Below, piece by piece: positions 9,793 to 18,880 of a stretch of 33,956 nucleotides of DNA. The notes under the pieces were generated by a model. The model was not told the DNA's origin. It searched no databases and worked only from the letters and a program-made list of their open reading frames with translations. The position numbers and the translations under genes were made by a program. The stretch comes from Thermoanaerobaculum aquaticum (GTDB taxonomy: Bacteria > Acidobacteriota > UBA4820): positions 1 through 33,956 of the forward strand of contig DYJZ01000010.1 in the NCBI GenBank assembly GCA_020722885.1, written 5' to 3'. Each line of letters starts with the position of its first letter. The stretch's first letter is position 1.

Positions 9793-10033
9793 GACATTAT
9801 CATATAGCTTTGACAGGGGACTTATGGAAATCGCTCAACAGGTTTTTTCAAATACCGCCCATTGAACCCGAAACCTATCTGCCGAGCCTTTTTGAGAACC
9901 AATTGGACAGCATTATAACATATACAGGCATAAAAACAGTGAACCTCGTTTTCAAGCCTCCCTAAAACGCGTCCAGAATCCACAATTTTTGAGGCTAAAC
10001 CTTCCGCTTTCAAATTATCCTCGAAAGCAGTTA
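9793..10033 (+). repeat. Dispersed intergenic repeat family B, copy 2
   Basis: Near-identical over long stretches with 28-296. Confidence 0.88.
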
Positions 10034-10057
10034 GTTAACCTATTCAAAAAAAGGGAC

Positions 10058-10087
10058 TTGACAAAGCACTTTTTTTCCTTTTACAAT
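10058..10087 (+). promoter_or_regulatory. Predicted sigma70-type promoter of the dcw cluster
   Basis: TTGACA (10058-10063), 18-bp spacer, TACAAT (10082-10087). Confidence 0.75.
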
Positions 10088-10089
10088 AT

Positions 10090-10115
10090 GAGTGGTCCAG
10101 AGTGGTCTGAAGTGG
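10090..10115 (+). promoter_or_regulatory. Candidate MraZ operator: three 10-bp-spaced GAGTGG/AAGTGG boxes
   Basis: GAGTGG 10090-10095, GAGTGG 10100-10105, AAGTGG 10110-10115, immediately downstream of the -10 box of the mraZ promoter. Confidence 0.7.
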
Positions 10116-10154
10116 CTAAATTATATAGTTAGCTATATTTAAAAGGGGAAGAAG

Positions 10155-10652
10155 ATGTTCAGAGGCGGAGCCGAAGCAACTGTTGACGAGAAGGGAAGGG
10201 TAAAAATCCCCTCCAAATTTCGTTCTCCCCTTTTAGAGCACTTTGGCCCAAGGGTATATGTTACATCATTTTGGGTCCCTTCTGTTAGAATCTATCCAAT
10301 TTCAGAGTGGGAAAAAATTGAAAAAGTGATGAGCTCATCTGGAGGAGCAAACGATCCGAGAGTGAGAAAATTCCTCTGGATGGCCACAATATTCGGAGAT
10401 GAGCAGGAAATAGATAGTCAGGGAAGAATTCTTATTCCACAAAGACTCAGGAAGTATGCGAGGATGGAAGGAGAAGTAATTTTCTGCGGCTATCCAACAA
10501 ACGATCTTGAAATATGGAATGAAAAACTGTTCTACGAAAAGTTCGGCGAACAGGCAATGTCGGATGAAGATCAGACTTACATCTCAAACCTGATCAAAGA
10601 GGGCTTAAATGGATTATATCCACATACCGGTAATGATAAGGGAGGTAAGTGA
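10155..10652 (+). CDS. mraZ: Transcriptional regulator MraZ
   Basis: 165 aa; two SpoVT/AbrB-like repeats (VDEKGRVKIPSKFR and IDSQGRILIPQRLRKYA); precedes rsmH. Confidence 0.95.
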   Translation: MFRGGAEATVDEKGRVKIPSKFRSPLLEHFGPRVYVTSFWVPSVRIYPISEWEKIEKVMSSSGGANDPRVRKFLWMATIFGDEQEIDSQGRILIPQRLRKYARMEGEVIFCGYPTNDLEIWNEKLFYEKFGEQAMSDEDQTYISNLIKEGLNGLYPHTGNDKGGK

Positions 10653-11532
10653 ACTACTTGAGGTAGAAAACGGAGGGAATTTCGTGGACTGCACAGTAGG
10701 TTTGGGAGGACACGCTGAAGCAATTTTAGGCGCTAATCCCAAATCTTCGCTTTTAGGACTGGATAGAGACTCTTCAGCACTCGATATTGCGAAAGAAAGG
10801 CTATCCCGCTTTGGAGAGAGAGTAAAGCTTTTAAACTGTGACTTCAAAGATGTGGATTTCTGGAAAAGAGAGCTTGTTGAAAGTCCGAATGGTATTTTGG
10901 TTGATCTGGGAATTTCTTCTCTTCAACTTCAACAAGGAAGAGGTTTCAGTTTTAAAGATACTAAATCGCTCGATATGAGAATGGACAGGTCGAAAGGAAT
11001 AACAGTAAAACAGTTTTTAAATACAGCCACTCAGGAGGAAATATCAAAAGTCCTTAAGAATTTCGGTGAGGTAGAAAACAGTGGAAAAATGGCAAAAGCA
11101 ATCGTTGATTTCAGGAAAAAAAAGCCTATTGAAACAGGAAGCGAACTATCAGAAATCATTGTAAGCACATCTCCTTCCTGGAAAAAAGAAAAAATACATC
11201 CTGCCACTAAAATTTTTCAGGCTTTAAGAATATTTGTTAATGACGAACTTACAAACCTTAGCACCTTCATTAAAGAGGCTGTAAAGCTTCTCTCATCTTC
11301 GGGAAAAATAATCATAATTTCATACCATTCCCTCGAAGACAGAATTGTGAAAAAAACCCTTGCAGAATTGAAAAGAGGATGCATCTGCCCTCCAAAACTT
11401 CCAGTGTGCGGTTGCGGACAGAAACCTCTGCTTTCTTATGTTTCAAAGAGCGCCGTAAGGCCCTCCCTTGAGGAGGTTTTAAATAATAATTCATCAAGGA
11501 GTGCAAAGCTAAGATATGGAGTGAAGGTTTGA
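10609..11532 (+). CDS. rsmH: 16S rRNA (cytosine(1402)-N(4))-methyltransferase
   Basis: N-terminal HIPVMIREV, DCTVGLGGHAEAIL, GILVDLGISSLQL, ISYHSLEDRIVK. Confidence 0.95.
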   Translation: MDYIHIPVMIREVSELLEVENGGNFVDCTVGLGGHAEAILGANPKSSLLGLDRDSSALDIAKERLSRFGERVKLLNCDFKDVDFWKRELVESPNGILVDLGISSLQLQQGRGFSFKDTKSLDMRMDRSKGITVKQFLNTATQEEISKVLKNFGEVENSGKMAKAIVDFRKKKPIETGSELSEIIVSTSPSWKKEKIHPATKIFQALRIFVNDELTNLSTFIKEAVKLLSSSGKIIIISYHSLEDRIVKKTLAELKRGCICPPKLPVCGCGQKPLLSYVSKSAVRPSLEEVLNNNSSRSAKLRYGVKV

Positions 11533-11891
11533 AAAAGATTGATTTTGTTGTAGGGAAACCTATTCCTCAACCTGACAGAAAAGCAGATTCAGACCTTTTG
11601 AAACTTGTCTTTATAACAATTCTAATTGCAATACCGCTTCTTATTTATGTGGCATTGAGCGTCAGTTATATGGCTATTGATTACCAAATTTCTGAACTTA
11701 TAAAACAGAAAGAAGAACTCAATAGAGAGAGAGCTGTTCTACTCCTTGAAAAAGAGAAACTATTAAATCTTGCAAATGTTGAAGAAATTGCTTCAAAAAA
11801 ATTGGGAATGATAAAAGAAAATCCAACGGAAATTAGAATTTCATTTGATGAAGAAACTGTAAAAAAGTTATCCGTCAGGGTGAAGCAATGA
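11529..11891 (+). CDS. ftsL: FtsL/DivIC-like septum protein (TTG start)
   Basis: 120 aa, single TM segment followed by coiled coil; located between rsmH and ftsI; TTG start overlaps the rsmH stop (TTGA). Confidence 0.75.
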   Translation: MKKIDFVVGKPIPQPDRKADSDLLKLVFITILIAIPLLIYVALSVSYMAIDYQISELIKQKEELNRERAVLLLEKEKLLNLANVEEIASKKLGMIKENPTEIRISFDEETVKKLSVRVKQ

Positions 11892-13603
11892 GAACCTGTA
11901 TCAATAACAAACGTTTTATCATTATAGCTCTTTTTCTTGTTGGCTTTACGATTTTCATTTTCGGAAAACTATTTTATCTTCAGGTTTTAAAATCAGACTA
12001 CTACAAGCAGGAAGCTATTGAGCAGGCACAGGGTGTCGTAAAAATTGATCTTCCGAGAACAGAACTTCTTGACAGAAATGGAGTCATTATTGCCGCAAGT
12101 ATTGAAAAGCCTTCTCTATGTGTTGTAAAGCCAAAGGAGCTCAAAGATATTGACGGGCTTTCAAGAAAAATATCTCGGCTGACAGGAGAAAAGTCCACTT
12201 ATATTGCAGAAAAACTGCGTTCCAGAAAAATTTTCACCTGGCTTGCGAGAAAACTTCCCGAAGAATTAACTGACGAAGCAGAAGAAATTGTTGCCTCATT
12301 TGATGGAGTTTCACTAATAAGGGAATGGGGAAGAGATTATCCCAGAGGGATTTTCGCCTCAAATCTCATAGGAACAGTAGGCGTAGATGGAGGCCTTTCA
12401 GGTCTTGAAGAAAACTGGGAAAGCAGACTTAGCAAAGGACAGAAAGAATATATTGTATTTAGGGTAGGAAAAAAATCGAGACTTTATCCTCTCGGGTTAA
12501 TTGATTCTGTAGTCCCACAGCCAGACAAAATATATTTAACAATTGATGAGGCAATTCAATACCAGGTTGAAAAGACTCTCGACGCTATTTGTGAGAACTT
12601 CAATCCTCTCGGAGCTTGCGCCATTGTTTTATCTGTTCCAGAAGGAGAAATCCTCGCTCTCGGCGTGAGGCCAACATTCGACCCCAACAAACCAGCCGAA
12701 ACGCCCTTTGCAAAATGGAGAAATATAGCGATTTTAGACAGTTATGAACCAGGAAGCACCTTTAAAGCCATTACTCTCGCCACTGCAATTGATTTTGACA
12801 CAAAAAAACCTTATGAAGAGGTTCCTGTCACACCTCTTGTTATAGGGCAGTACACGATTAAAGACGATCATCCACCTCACAAAAATTTCTACTCTCTCGA
12901 AGAGGTTCTTACATACAGTTCAAACTGCGGAGCAGCAAGGATTGGAATGTCAATACCCAGACAAACTTTTTACCAGTACATAAAAAAATTCGGCTTTGGT
13001 TCAGTTACCGCACTTGATTTTAAAGGTCAGAGTGAAGGACTGATAAGACGCCCGGAGGGTATCCCCAATAAGGTGCCCCCATGGTCAGATCTTTCTGCTC
13101 CCTCAATCTCTTTTGGTCAGGAGGTCAGAGCGACTCCTTTACAACTCGCACTGGCTTACGCCACGATAGCCAACAGAGGAATCAAGGTCAATCCAAAAAT
13201 TGAACTTAACTCACCAGATTTGGCACCAGAAAGGGTAATATCTGAAAAAACAGCACAAGTTATCACAAAAATGCTTGTCAATGTGGTTGATGAAGGCACA
13301 GGAAAGGGCGCAAGAATACCATATGTCCGAGTTGCCGGAAAAACCGGAACAGCCCAAAAACTGGGGAAAAAAATTGAGCCAGGAAGAAAAGGAAGAATAG
13401 CCTATTTTGTCGGTTTCGCTCCAGCAGAAAATCCGAAAATTGTAACACTCGTTATGGTTGATGATCCTATTGGGCAGGTTTACGGTGGAACCGTTTCTGC
13501 CCCTGCCTTTGCTGAAATTACATCCTTTGCCCTAAAGAGATTTAACATTGAATCTGAACCTTATACAAAAAACGAAATTGCCCTTCTTACAGGAGGTCTT
13601 TAA
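11888..13603 (+). CDS. ftsI: Division-specific transpeptidase FtsI / PBP2-3-like
   Basis: Active-site motifs STFK (EPGSTFKAIT), SSN (YSSNCGAA), KTG (AGKTGTAQK); N-terminal TM. Confidence 0.93.
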   Translation: MRTCINNKRFIIIALFLVGFTIFIFGKLFYLQVLKSDYYKQEAIEQAQGVVKIDLPRTELLDRNGVIIAASIEKPSLCVVKPKELKDIDGLSRKISRLTGEKSTYIAEKLRSRKIFTWLARKLPEELTDEAEEIVASFDGVSLIREWGRDYPRGIFASNLIGTVGVDGGLSGLEENWESRLSKGQKEYIVFRVGKKSRLYPLGLIDSVVPQPDKIYLTIDEAIQYQVEKTLDAICENFNPLGACAIVLSVPEGEILALGVRPTFDPNKPAETPFAKWRNIAILDSYEPGSTFKAITLATAIDFDTKKPYEEVPVTPLVIGQYTIKDDHPPHKNFYSLEEVLTYSSNCGAARIGMSIPRQTFYQYIKKFGFGSVTALDFKGQSEGLIRRPEGIPNKVPPWSDLSAPSISFGQEVRATPLQLALAYATIANRGIKVNPKIELNSPDLAPERVISEKTAQVITKMLVNVVDEGTGKGARIPYVRVAGKTGTAQKLGKKIEPGRKGRIAYFVGFAPAENPKIVTLVMVDDPIGQVYGGTVSAPAFAEITSFALKRFNIESEPYTKNEIALLTGGL

Positions 13604-15091
13604 ATGTTTAAGACCACTGTAAGAGAACTTCTAAATGTAATTCCATTCTCCAGTTTTAAGGGAGACACAAAAACAGAAATATGTGGAATATCCTGCAACA
13701 GCAAAGAAATCGAACCTTTAAATGTCTTTGCTGCTTTAAAAGGATTTAAAGAAGACGGAAGAATTTATGCCAGAGAGGCGGTAGAAAAAGGCGCCACTGC
13801 GGTTATTTCCCATTCTGATCCTCCTGAAGATTTTCCTTATAAAGATATACCCTGGATTGTATGCCAGGACGACCGCCTCACTTTCTCGATTGCTTCTTCT
13901 TTTCTATATCCAGTTACTGGAAAAAAACCAAAGCTGGCTGGAATTACAGGAACAAACGGAAAAACTACAATCGTATACCTTCTCCGTTCAATTTTCAGCA
14001 ATTACAGCAAAGGAGCAATTTTAAGCACTATTGAATACGACGATGGAAAGACCCTTAAAAGTGCCCAAAGAACCACTCCTGAAGCAGATTTTATAAAAAG
14101 GTGGCTGTGTAACATCTCGGAGTCAGAAATCCCCTTTGCCGCAATGGAGGTATCTTCTCATTCTCTTGAACTTCATAGGGTTTCTTCGATTGAGTTTGAC
14201 GCAGTTGCTTTTACGAATCTAACCAGAGACCATCTTGATTTTCACAAAACAATGGAAAATTATTATGAAGCAAAGAAAAAAATATTTTCCCTTCTCAATA
14301 AAAATGGATATGTTTTCGTAAATATAGATGATGACTACGGTAAAAGGGTTGTTTCTGAAATCAACTGCCAAAATTTAATCAAGGTTGGCTTTTCTTCTCC
14401 TGCTGACATTTATCCTGAAAATGTGTCTATAGACCTCGACGGAATAAAAGCTACAATCTGTTCTCCATGGGGGCAATTAAATATCGTTTCAAAACTTACT
14501 GGTAAATACAACCTTTTAAATATCTTGTTTGCAGTGGCAATTTCTTTTGCATTTAAGATTGATAAAACGTCCATAGAGAAAGCCATTGCAAATTTTGAAG
14601 GAGTACCTGGAAGACTTCAAAGGGTTGATGCCGGTCAGGATTTTTATGTCTTCGTTGATTATGCCCATTCAGACGACGCTTTAAGAAATGTCCTTCTCAA
14701 TCTTAAGCCTCTGACCAGAGGGAAGCTAATAACGATTTTTGGTTGTGGAGGAGACAGGGACAGGACAAAAAGGCCACTTATGGGAGCAGTTTCTACCAAA
14801 TTAAGCGATGTGGTTATTTTAACCACCGACAATTCAAGAAGCGAAGAACCTGAAGACATTGCAAGAGATATAGAACCTGGAATCTTTTCAGAACTGAACG
14901 ATTCAAAAATTTATATAAAAGAACTTGATCGAAGAATGGCAATACAAAAATCTTTTGAAATTGCAGAAAAAGGGGATGTCGTTTTGATTGCTGGAAAAGG
15001 TCATGAAAGAACCCAGAACATTAAGGGAAATATTTTTCCATTTCACGATCCTTCAGTCGTTCTTAATATTTTGCTGGAGATGAAGAAATGA
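13604..15091 (+). CDS. murE: UDP-MurNAc-tripeptide synthetase
   Basis: GITGTNGKTT, EVSSHSLELHRV, DNSRSEEPEDIARDI; dcw position. Confidence 0.93.
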   Translation: MFKTTVRELLNVIPFSSFKGDTKTEICGISCNSKEIEPLNVFAALKGFKEDGRIYAREAVEKGATAVISHSDPPEDFPYKDIPWIVCQDDRLTFSIASSFLYPVTGKKPKLAGITGTNGKTTIVYLLRSIFSNYSKGAILSTIEYDDGKTLKSAQRTTPEADFIKRWLCNISESEIPFAAMEVSSHSLELHRVSSIEFDAVAFTNLTRDHLDFHKTMENYYEAKKKIFSLLNKNGYVFVNIDDDYGKRVVSEINCQNLIKVGFSSPADIYPENVSIDLDGIKATICSPWGQLNIVSKLTGKYNLLNILFAVAISFAFKIDKTSIEKAIANFEGVPGRLQRVDAGQDFYVFVDYAHSDDALRNVLLNLKPLTRGKLITIFGCGGDRDRTKRPLMGAVSTKLSDVVILTTDNSRSEEPEDIARDIEPGIFSELNDSKIYIKELDRRMAIQKSFEIAEKGDVVLIAGKGHERTQNIKGNIFPFHDPSVVLNILLEMKK

Positions 15092-16464
15092 AGCAATTTT
15101 CTGCAAAAGAGTTCTTAAAATTTCAGGGAATAAAATTGTCAGGGAACTCTTCTGCTTCCTTCAAAGGATTATCATACGATTCAAGAAACATTAGAGAGAA
15201 CAACCTCTTTGTAGCATTAAAGGGCGAAAAGAACGATGGAAATGCTTTTATCGAAAGGGCATTTGAAAATGGTGCATCGGTTGTTCTTTCTTCAAGGAAC
15301 ACTAACCCACCAGAAAACAAAACTCTTATATTTTCTGAATATCCAGATAAAACAATCCAGGATTTTGCCTCTTATCAAAGAGAAAAATATCGGGGACTTG
15401 TGATAGGTGTGGTTGGCTCAACAGGCAAGACTACAACAAAAGATTTTTGCGCTCAATTTCTTTCCCTTTATGATTTGACATATGCAAGTGAAGGCAATAA
15501 AAACAATCTTCTTGGGGTTCCTGAAGCAATATTAAATGCTGATTACCAGGCAAAATACTGGGTTCTCGAGATGGGAATATCACTCCCTTCAGAAATGGAT
15601 TCTCTGGCGCAAATTGTTAAACCCAACTGTGTTGTTTTTACAAACATAAAGCCGGTTCATACTGAATTTTTAAAATCTCCTGATAACATTTTTAACGAAA
15701 AATCAAAGGTTTTAAAATATCTTTCACCCCCATCCTTCTTTATTTACAACAGAGATGATGAGTATTTGTGCAGACTGCCAGAAATGTTTAATTTTGAAAA
15801 TTATTCATTTGGATTTACAAAGGAATCCGATTTAAAAATGACAGTTCTTGAGGAGATGGGAATAGAAGGATTTAAAGTAAAATTTGATTTCAGAAAACAA
15901 TCGGCAATTCTTAATTTGCCTTTCCTAAATGTAGCGAATTTATACAATTTTTCTGCATCCTACCTTCTCTCACTAATTTTTTACGGAGATATTGGAGTTG
16001 GAAAACAGGTTTTACAAAAACTCACACTTTCGTCCCACCGCGGAAAGATCTACAAATTGAAAAATGGTGTAACTCTCTATGATGACTCATACAACTCAAA
16101 TCCAGAGGCTGTAAAGACTCTTCTTAGTAGTTGCAAATCCTTCAAGGGGAAAATAGTTGCAATTCTTGGAGAAATGCGTGAACTTGGAGATGAAAGTGAA
16201 AGATACCACAGAGAGGTCGGGGAATTATCTTCTCAGATTCTTACTTCTCTTCTTTGTATCGGTGGACAGGGGGCAAAGACGCTTTATGAAGAATTTAGGA
16301 AGACAGGGAAAAAATGCGGCTATTTCAAGAATTGGGAAGAGGGAAAACCTTTTTCAGACTCTTTATTGGAAGAGGGTTCTCTTTTGATAGTTAAAGGATC
16401 AAGGGCAATCTCTCTTGACAGATTGGTTGATGAAATCATTAACCAGATTGGAGTAATAGAATGA
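15088..16464 (+). CDS. murF: UDP-MurNAc-tripeptide-D-alanyl-D-alanine ligase
   Basis: GVVGSTGKTTTKDF, YDDSYNSNPEAVK, ILGEMRELGDESERYHREVG. Confidence 0.93.
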   Translation: MKQFSAKEFLKFQGIKLSGNSSASFKGLSYDSRNIRENNLFVALKGEKNDGNAFIERAFENGASVVLSSRNTNPPENKTLIFSEYPDKTIQDFASYQREKYRGLVIGVVGSTGKTTTKDFCAQFLSLYDLTYASEGNKNNLLGVPEAILNADYQAKYWVLEMGISLPSEMDSLAQIVKPNCVVFTNIKPVHTEFLKSPDNIFNEKSKVLKYLSPPSFFIYNRDDEYLCRLPEMFNFENYSFGFTKESDLKMTVLEEMGIEGFKVKFDFRKQSAILNLPFLNVANLYNFSASYLLSLIFYGDIGVGKQVLQKLTLSSHRGKIYKLKNGVTLYDDSYNSNPEAVKTLLSSCKSFKGKIVAILGEMRELGDESERYHREVGELSSQILTSLLCIGGQGAKTLYEEFRKTGKKCGYFKNWEEGKPFSDSLLEEGSLLIVKGSRAISLDRLVDEIINQIGVIE

Positions 16465-17801
16465 GAGTGGCGGTTCTCGGACTTGGACTTTCTGGAATGG
16501 GCACTCTGAAACTTTGTTTAAAAAACAATTTTGAGACAATTGCCATTGATAAAAAAGATTTCTCAGAATTATCAAATGAAACAAAAAAGGGACTAAAAAG
16601 AAATGTTCCTTTTTATCAGGAGAGAAAATCTCTTAAACTTCTTCAAGATATTGATTTGCTGGTTATATCACCTGGAATTCCAAAAGACAACATTGTGATT
16701 CAAAAAGCAAAGCACCTCGGGAAAAAAATAATTGGAGAAATTGAGTTTGCTTTTCGTTTCTGCAGGGGAAAAGTGATTGCGATAACAGGTTCAAATGGAA
16801 AAACCACAACAACTTCAATAGTTTTCTCTATTTTTAAATCTCATTTTGGCGATGTGCGTCTTGCTGGTAATATCGGCATTCCCTTTTCTGAAACAGTTAT
16901 CAATTCTACGGAAGAGACAATTTTTGTCCTTGAACTTTCTTCTTTCCAGCTTGAAGATATTGAAAATTTCAGAGCAAACACTGCCATTTTACTTAATTTG
17001 ACTCCTGACCATCAGGATAGATATGAAAAATTTGAGGACTACTGCAGGGCAAAGATCAATATTTTCAAAAACCAGAACAGGTCTGATTTTGCAATAATAA
17101 ACAGATTTGATGAAACAATAAGTAAATACAAACCTTTTATAAAAGCACAGAAATTTTTCTTCTCTTCAGCACCGCATAAAAGTAAAGGGGCTTACATAAA
17201 AGGCAATTGTGTTTATCTTAAGAAAAACAGTAAAGAAACAGAGAAACTTTTTGAGATTGAAAGCCTAAAATTCAAGGGGCCCCACAACATAGAAAATGCT
17301 ATGGCCGCAGCAATAGCAGGTTTCTTGAATGGAGTTCCCGGAGAAAAGATTCAAAATTCACTAAAAACTCTTCTTCCCTTAGAACACAGGCTTGAATATG
17401 TTTCAACAATAAACGGGGTTGAATTTTATAACGACTCAAAAGCAACAAATATAGACTCCGTCAAAAAGGCTCTTCTTTCTTTTGATAAAAATGTAGTACT
17501 TCTTCTCGGTGGAAAGGACAAGGGAGCAAACTTTGCCGACCTTGAAGACGAAGTTAAAAAGAGGTGTAAGAAGGTTGTATGTTTTGGTGCCGCAAGGCAA
17601 AGTATAAGAAAAGTCTTTGAAGGAAAAATAAGAACAGAATGCTTTAAGACGCTTAAAGAAGCGGTTGAATTTCAGATTAACAATGCAGAAAAGGGAGATT
17701 TCGTTCTTCTTTCTCCTGCCTGCGCTTCCTTTGACGAGTTCAAGAATTTTGAGGAAAGAGGAAAGAAATTCAAAGAATGGGTAAATAAGGCAAGGAAATG
17801 A
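16461..17801 (+). CDS. murD: UDP-MurNAc-L-alanine--D-glutamate ligase
   Basis: ITGSNGKTTTTS, LLNLTPDHQDRYEKFEDYCRAK, NDSKATNIDSVKKAL, LLSPACASFDEFKNFEERGKKF. Confidence 0.95.
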   Translation: MRVAVLGLGLSGMGTLKLCLKNNFETIAIDKKDFSELSNETKKGLKRNVPFYQERKSLKLLQDIDLLVISPGIPKDNIVIQKAKHLGKKIIGEIEFAFRFCRGKVIAITGSNGKTTTTSIVFSIFKSHFGDVRLAGNIGIPFSETVINSTEETIFVLELSSFQLEDIENFRANTAILLNLTPDHQDRYEKFEDYCRAKINIFKNQNRSDFAIINRFDETISKYKPFIKAQKFFFSSAPHKSKGAYIKGNCVYLKKNSKETEKLFEIESLKFKGPHNIENAMAAAIAGFLNGVPGEKIQNSLKTLLPLEHRLEYVSTINGVEFYNDSKATNIDSVKKALLSFDKNVVLLLGGKDKGANFADLEDEVKKRCKKVVCFGAARQSIRKVFEGKIRTECFKTLKEAVEFQINNAEKGDFVLLSPACASFDEFKNFEERGKKFKEWVNKARK

Positions 17802-18880
17802 AAGAAGCAAGATTTGACCGATACATTCTGACTTTAACTCTCCTTCTCATCTGCATTGGAATTGTAGCCATTTATTCAGCCTCCTTTATTTTTGCAATGA
17901 CACGAAAGGGAACACCAAATTATTTTCTCTGGAGGCAGATGCTTTTTGCAACAGCAGGAATTGCAATTATTTTCATCATAACAAAGATCAAATTAGATTT
18001 TATTTCAAACAAAAAGTTTTTGACATTAATCTTTCTTATTCAGATTTTTTTACTCATTCTCGTTTTCTTCTTTCCAAAGATTAATGGAGCACATAGATGG
18101 ATACAGGTTCTTGGGTTTTCCATTCAGCCATCTGAATTCGGGAAAATTACAGCGATTCTTATCACTGCTTTTTTCTTAAGCAAAAATCAGGACAAAATTT
18201 GCGACTGGAATAAGACTCTTTTTCAAATTGGAATTCCACTTTCTATAATGATAGTTCTAATTCTTATTGAAAAAGATTTTGGAATGAGCCTTTTGATATT
18301 TGGAATTGTAGCATCGATGATTTATGCAGCTGGCATTCCTTTTAAGAAAGCTCTACTAATTGCTGTTCCTGCCGTAATATTGGCAATTGCTCTTGTTGTT
18401 TTCGAGCCATACCGGCTGCAGAGACTTACAGGCAATCCTGAAAGCGATCCCCAACATTCAGGTTTTCAGGTAAGACAGTCTTTAATAGCGGTTGGTAGTG
18501 GAGGAATTGCTGGAAAAAATCTCGGAGGTGGCATTCAAAAGAGACTCTTTCTGCCTCTCCCCCATACAGACTTTATTTTTGCAAACATTGGTGAAGAATT
18601 TGGACTTGTAGGATCTTATCTTCTTATATTTCTTTTCCTTTATCTCAGTTATAGGGGTTTTAGAGTGGCGTTAAAAATTGATAATTCTTACTATTCCTTT
18701 ATTGCATTTGGAATAACATTCTGGATATTGTTACAGGCTCTTCTTCATATTGCAGTCAACATTAACCTCCTTCCACCCAAAGGGATGCCATTACCATTTA
18801 TTTCTTACGGCGGTTCGTCAATGATTTCCACCTGCATAGGGCTGGGGCTTCTTCTTAATATAAGCAGGGAGGCAGGATGA
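17798..18880 (+). CDS. ftsW: SEDS-family peptidoglycan glycosyltransferase FtsW
   Basis: Polytopic; GAHRWIQVLGFSIQPSEFGK, LPLPHTDFIFANIGEEFGLVG, GMPLPFISYGGSSM. Confidence 0.95.
   Translation: MKEARFDRYILTLTLLLICIGIVAIYSASFIFAMTRKGTPNYFLWRQMLFATAGIAIIFIITKIKLDFISNKKFLTLIFLIQIFLLILVFFFPKINGAHRWIQVLGFSIQPSEFGKITAILITAFFLSKNQDKICDWNKTLFQIGIPLSIMIVLILIEKDFGMSLLIFGIVASMIYAAGIPFKKALLIAVPAVILAIALVVFEPYRLQRLTGNPESDPQHSGFQVRQSLIAVGSGGIAGKNLGGGIQKRLFLPLPHTDFIFANIGEEFGLVGSYLLIFLFLYLSYRGFRVALKIDNSYYSFIAFGITFWILLQALLHIAVNINLLPPKGMPLPFISYGGSSMISTCIGLGLLLNISREAG

Noticed and set aside
9617-9865. 82-aa + strand ORF
   Set aside because: Lies entirely in D/B repeats; no SD, no recognisable protein features.
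9822-10013. 63-aa minus-strand ORF in repeat B2 (GFGFNGRYLKKPVERFP)
   Set aside because: The equivalent frame in B1 has an internal stop and the substitutions are mostly non-synonymous; no evidence of selection for a protein.
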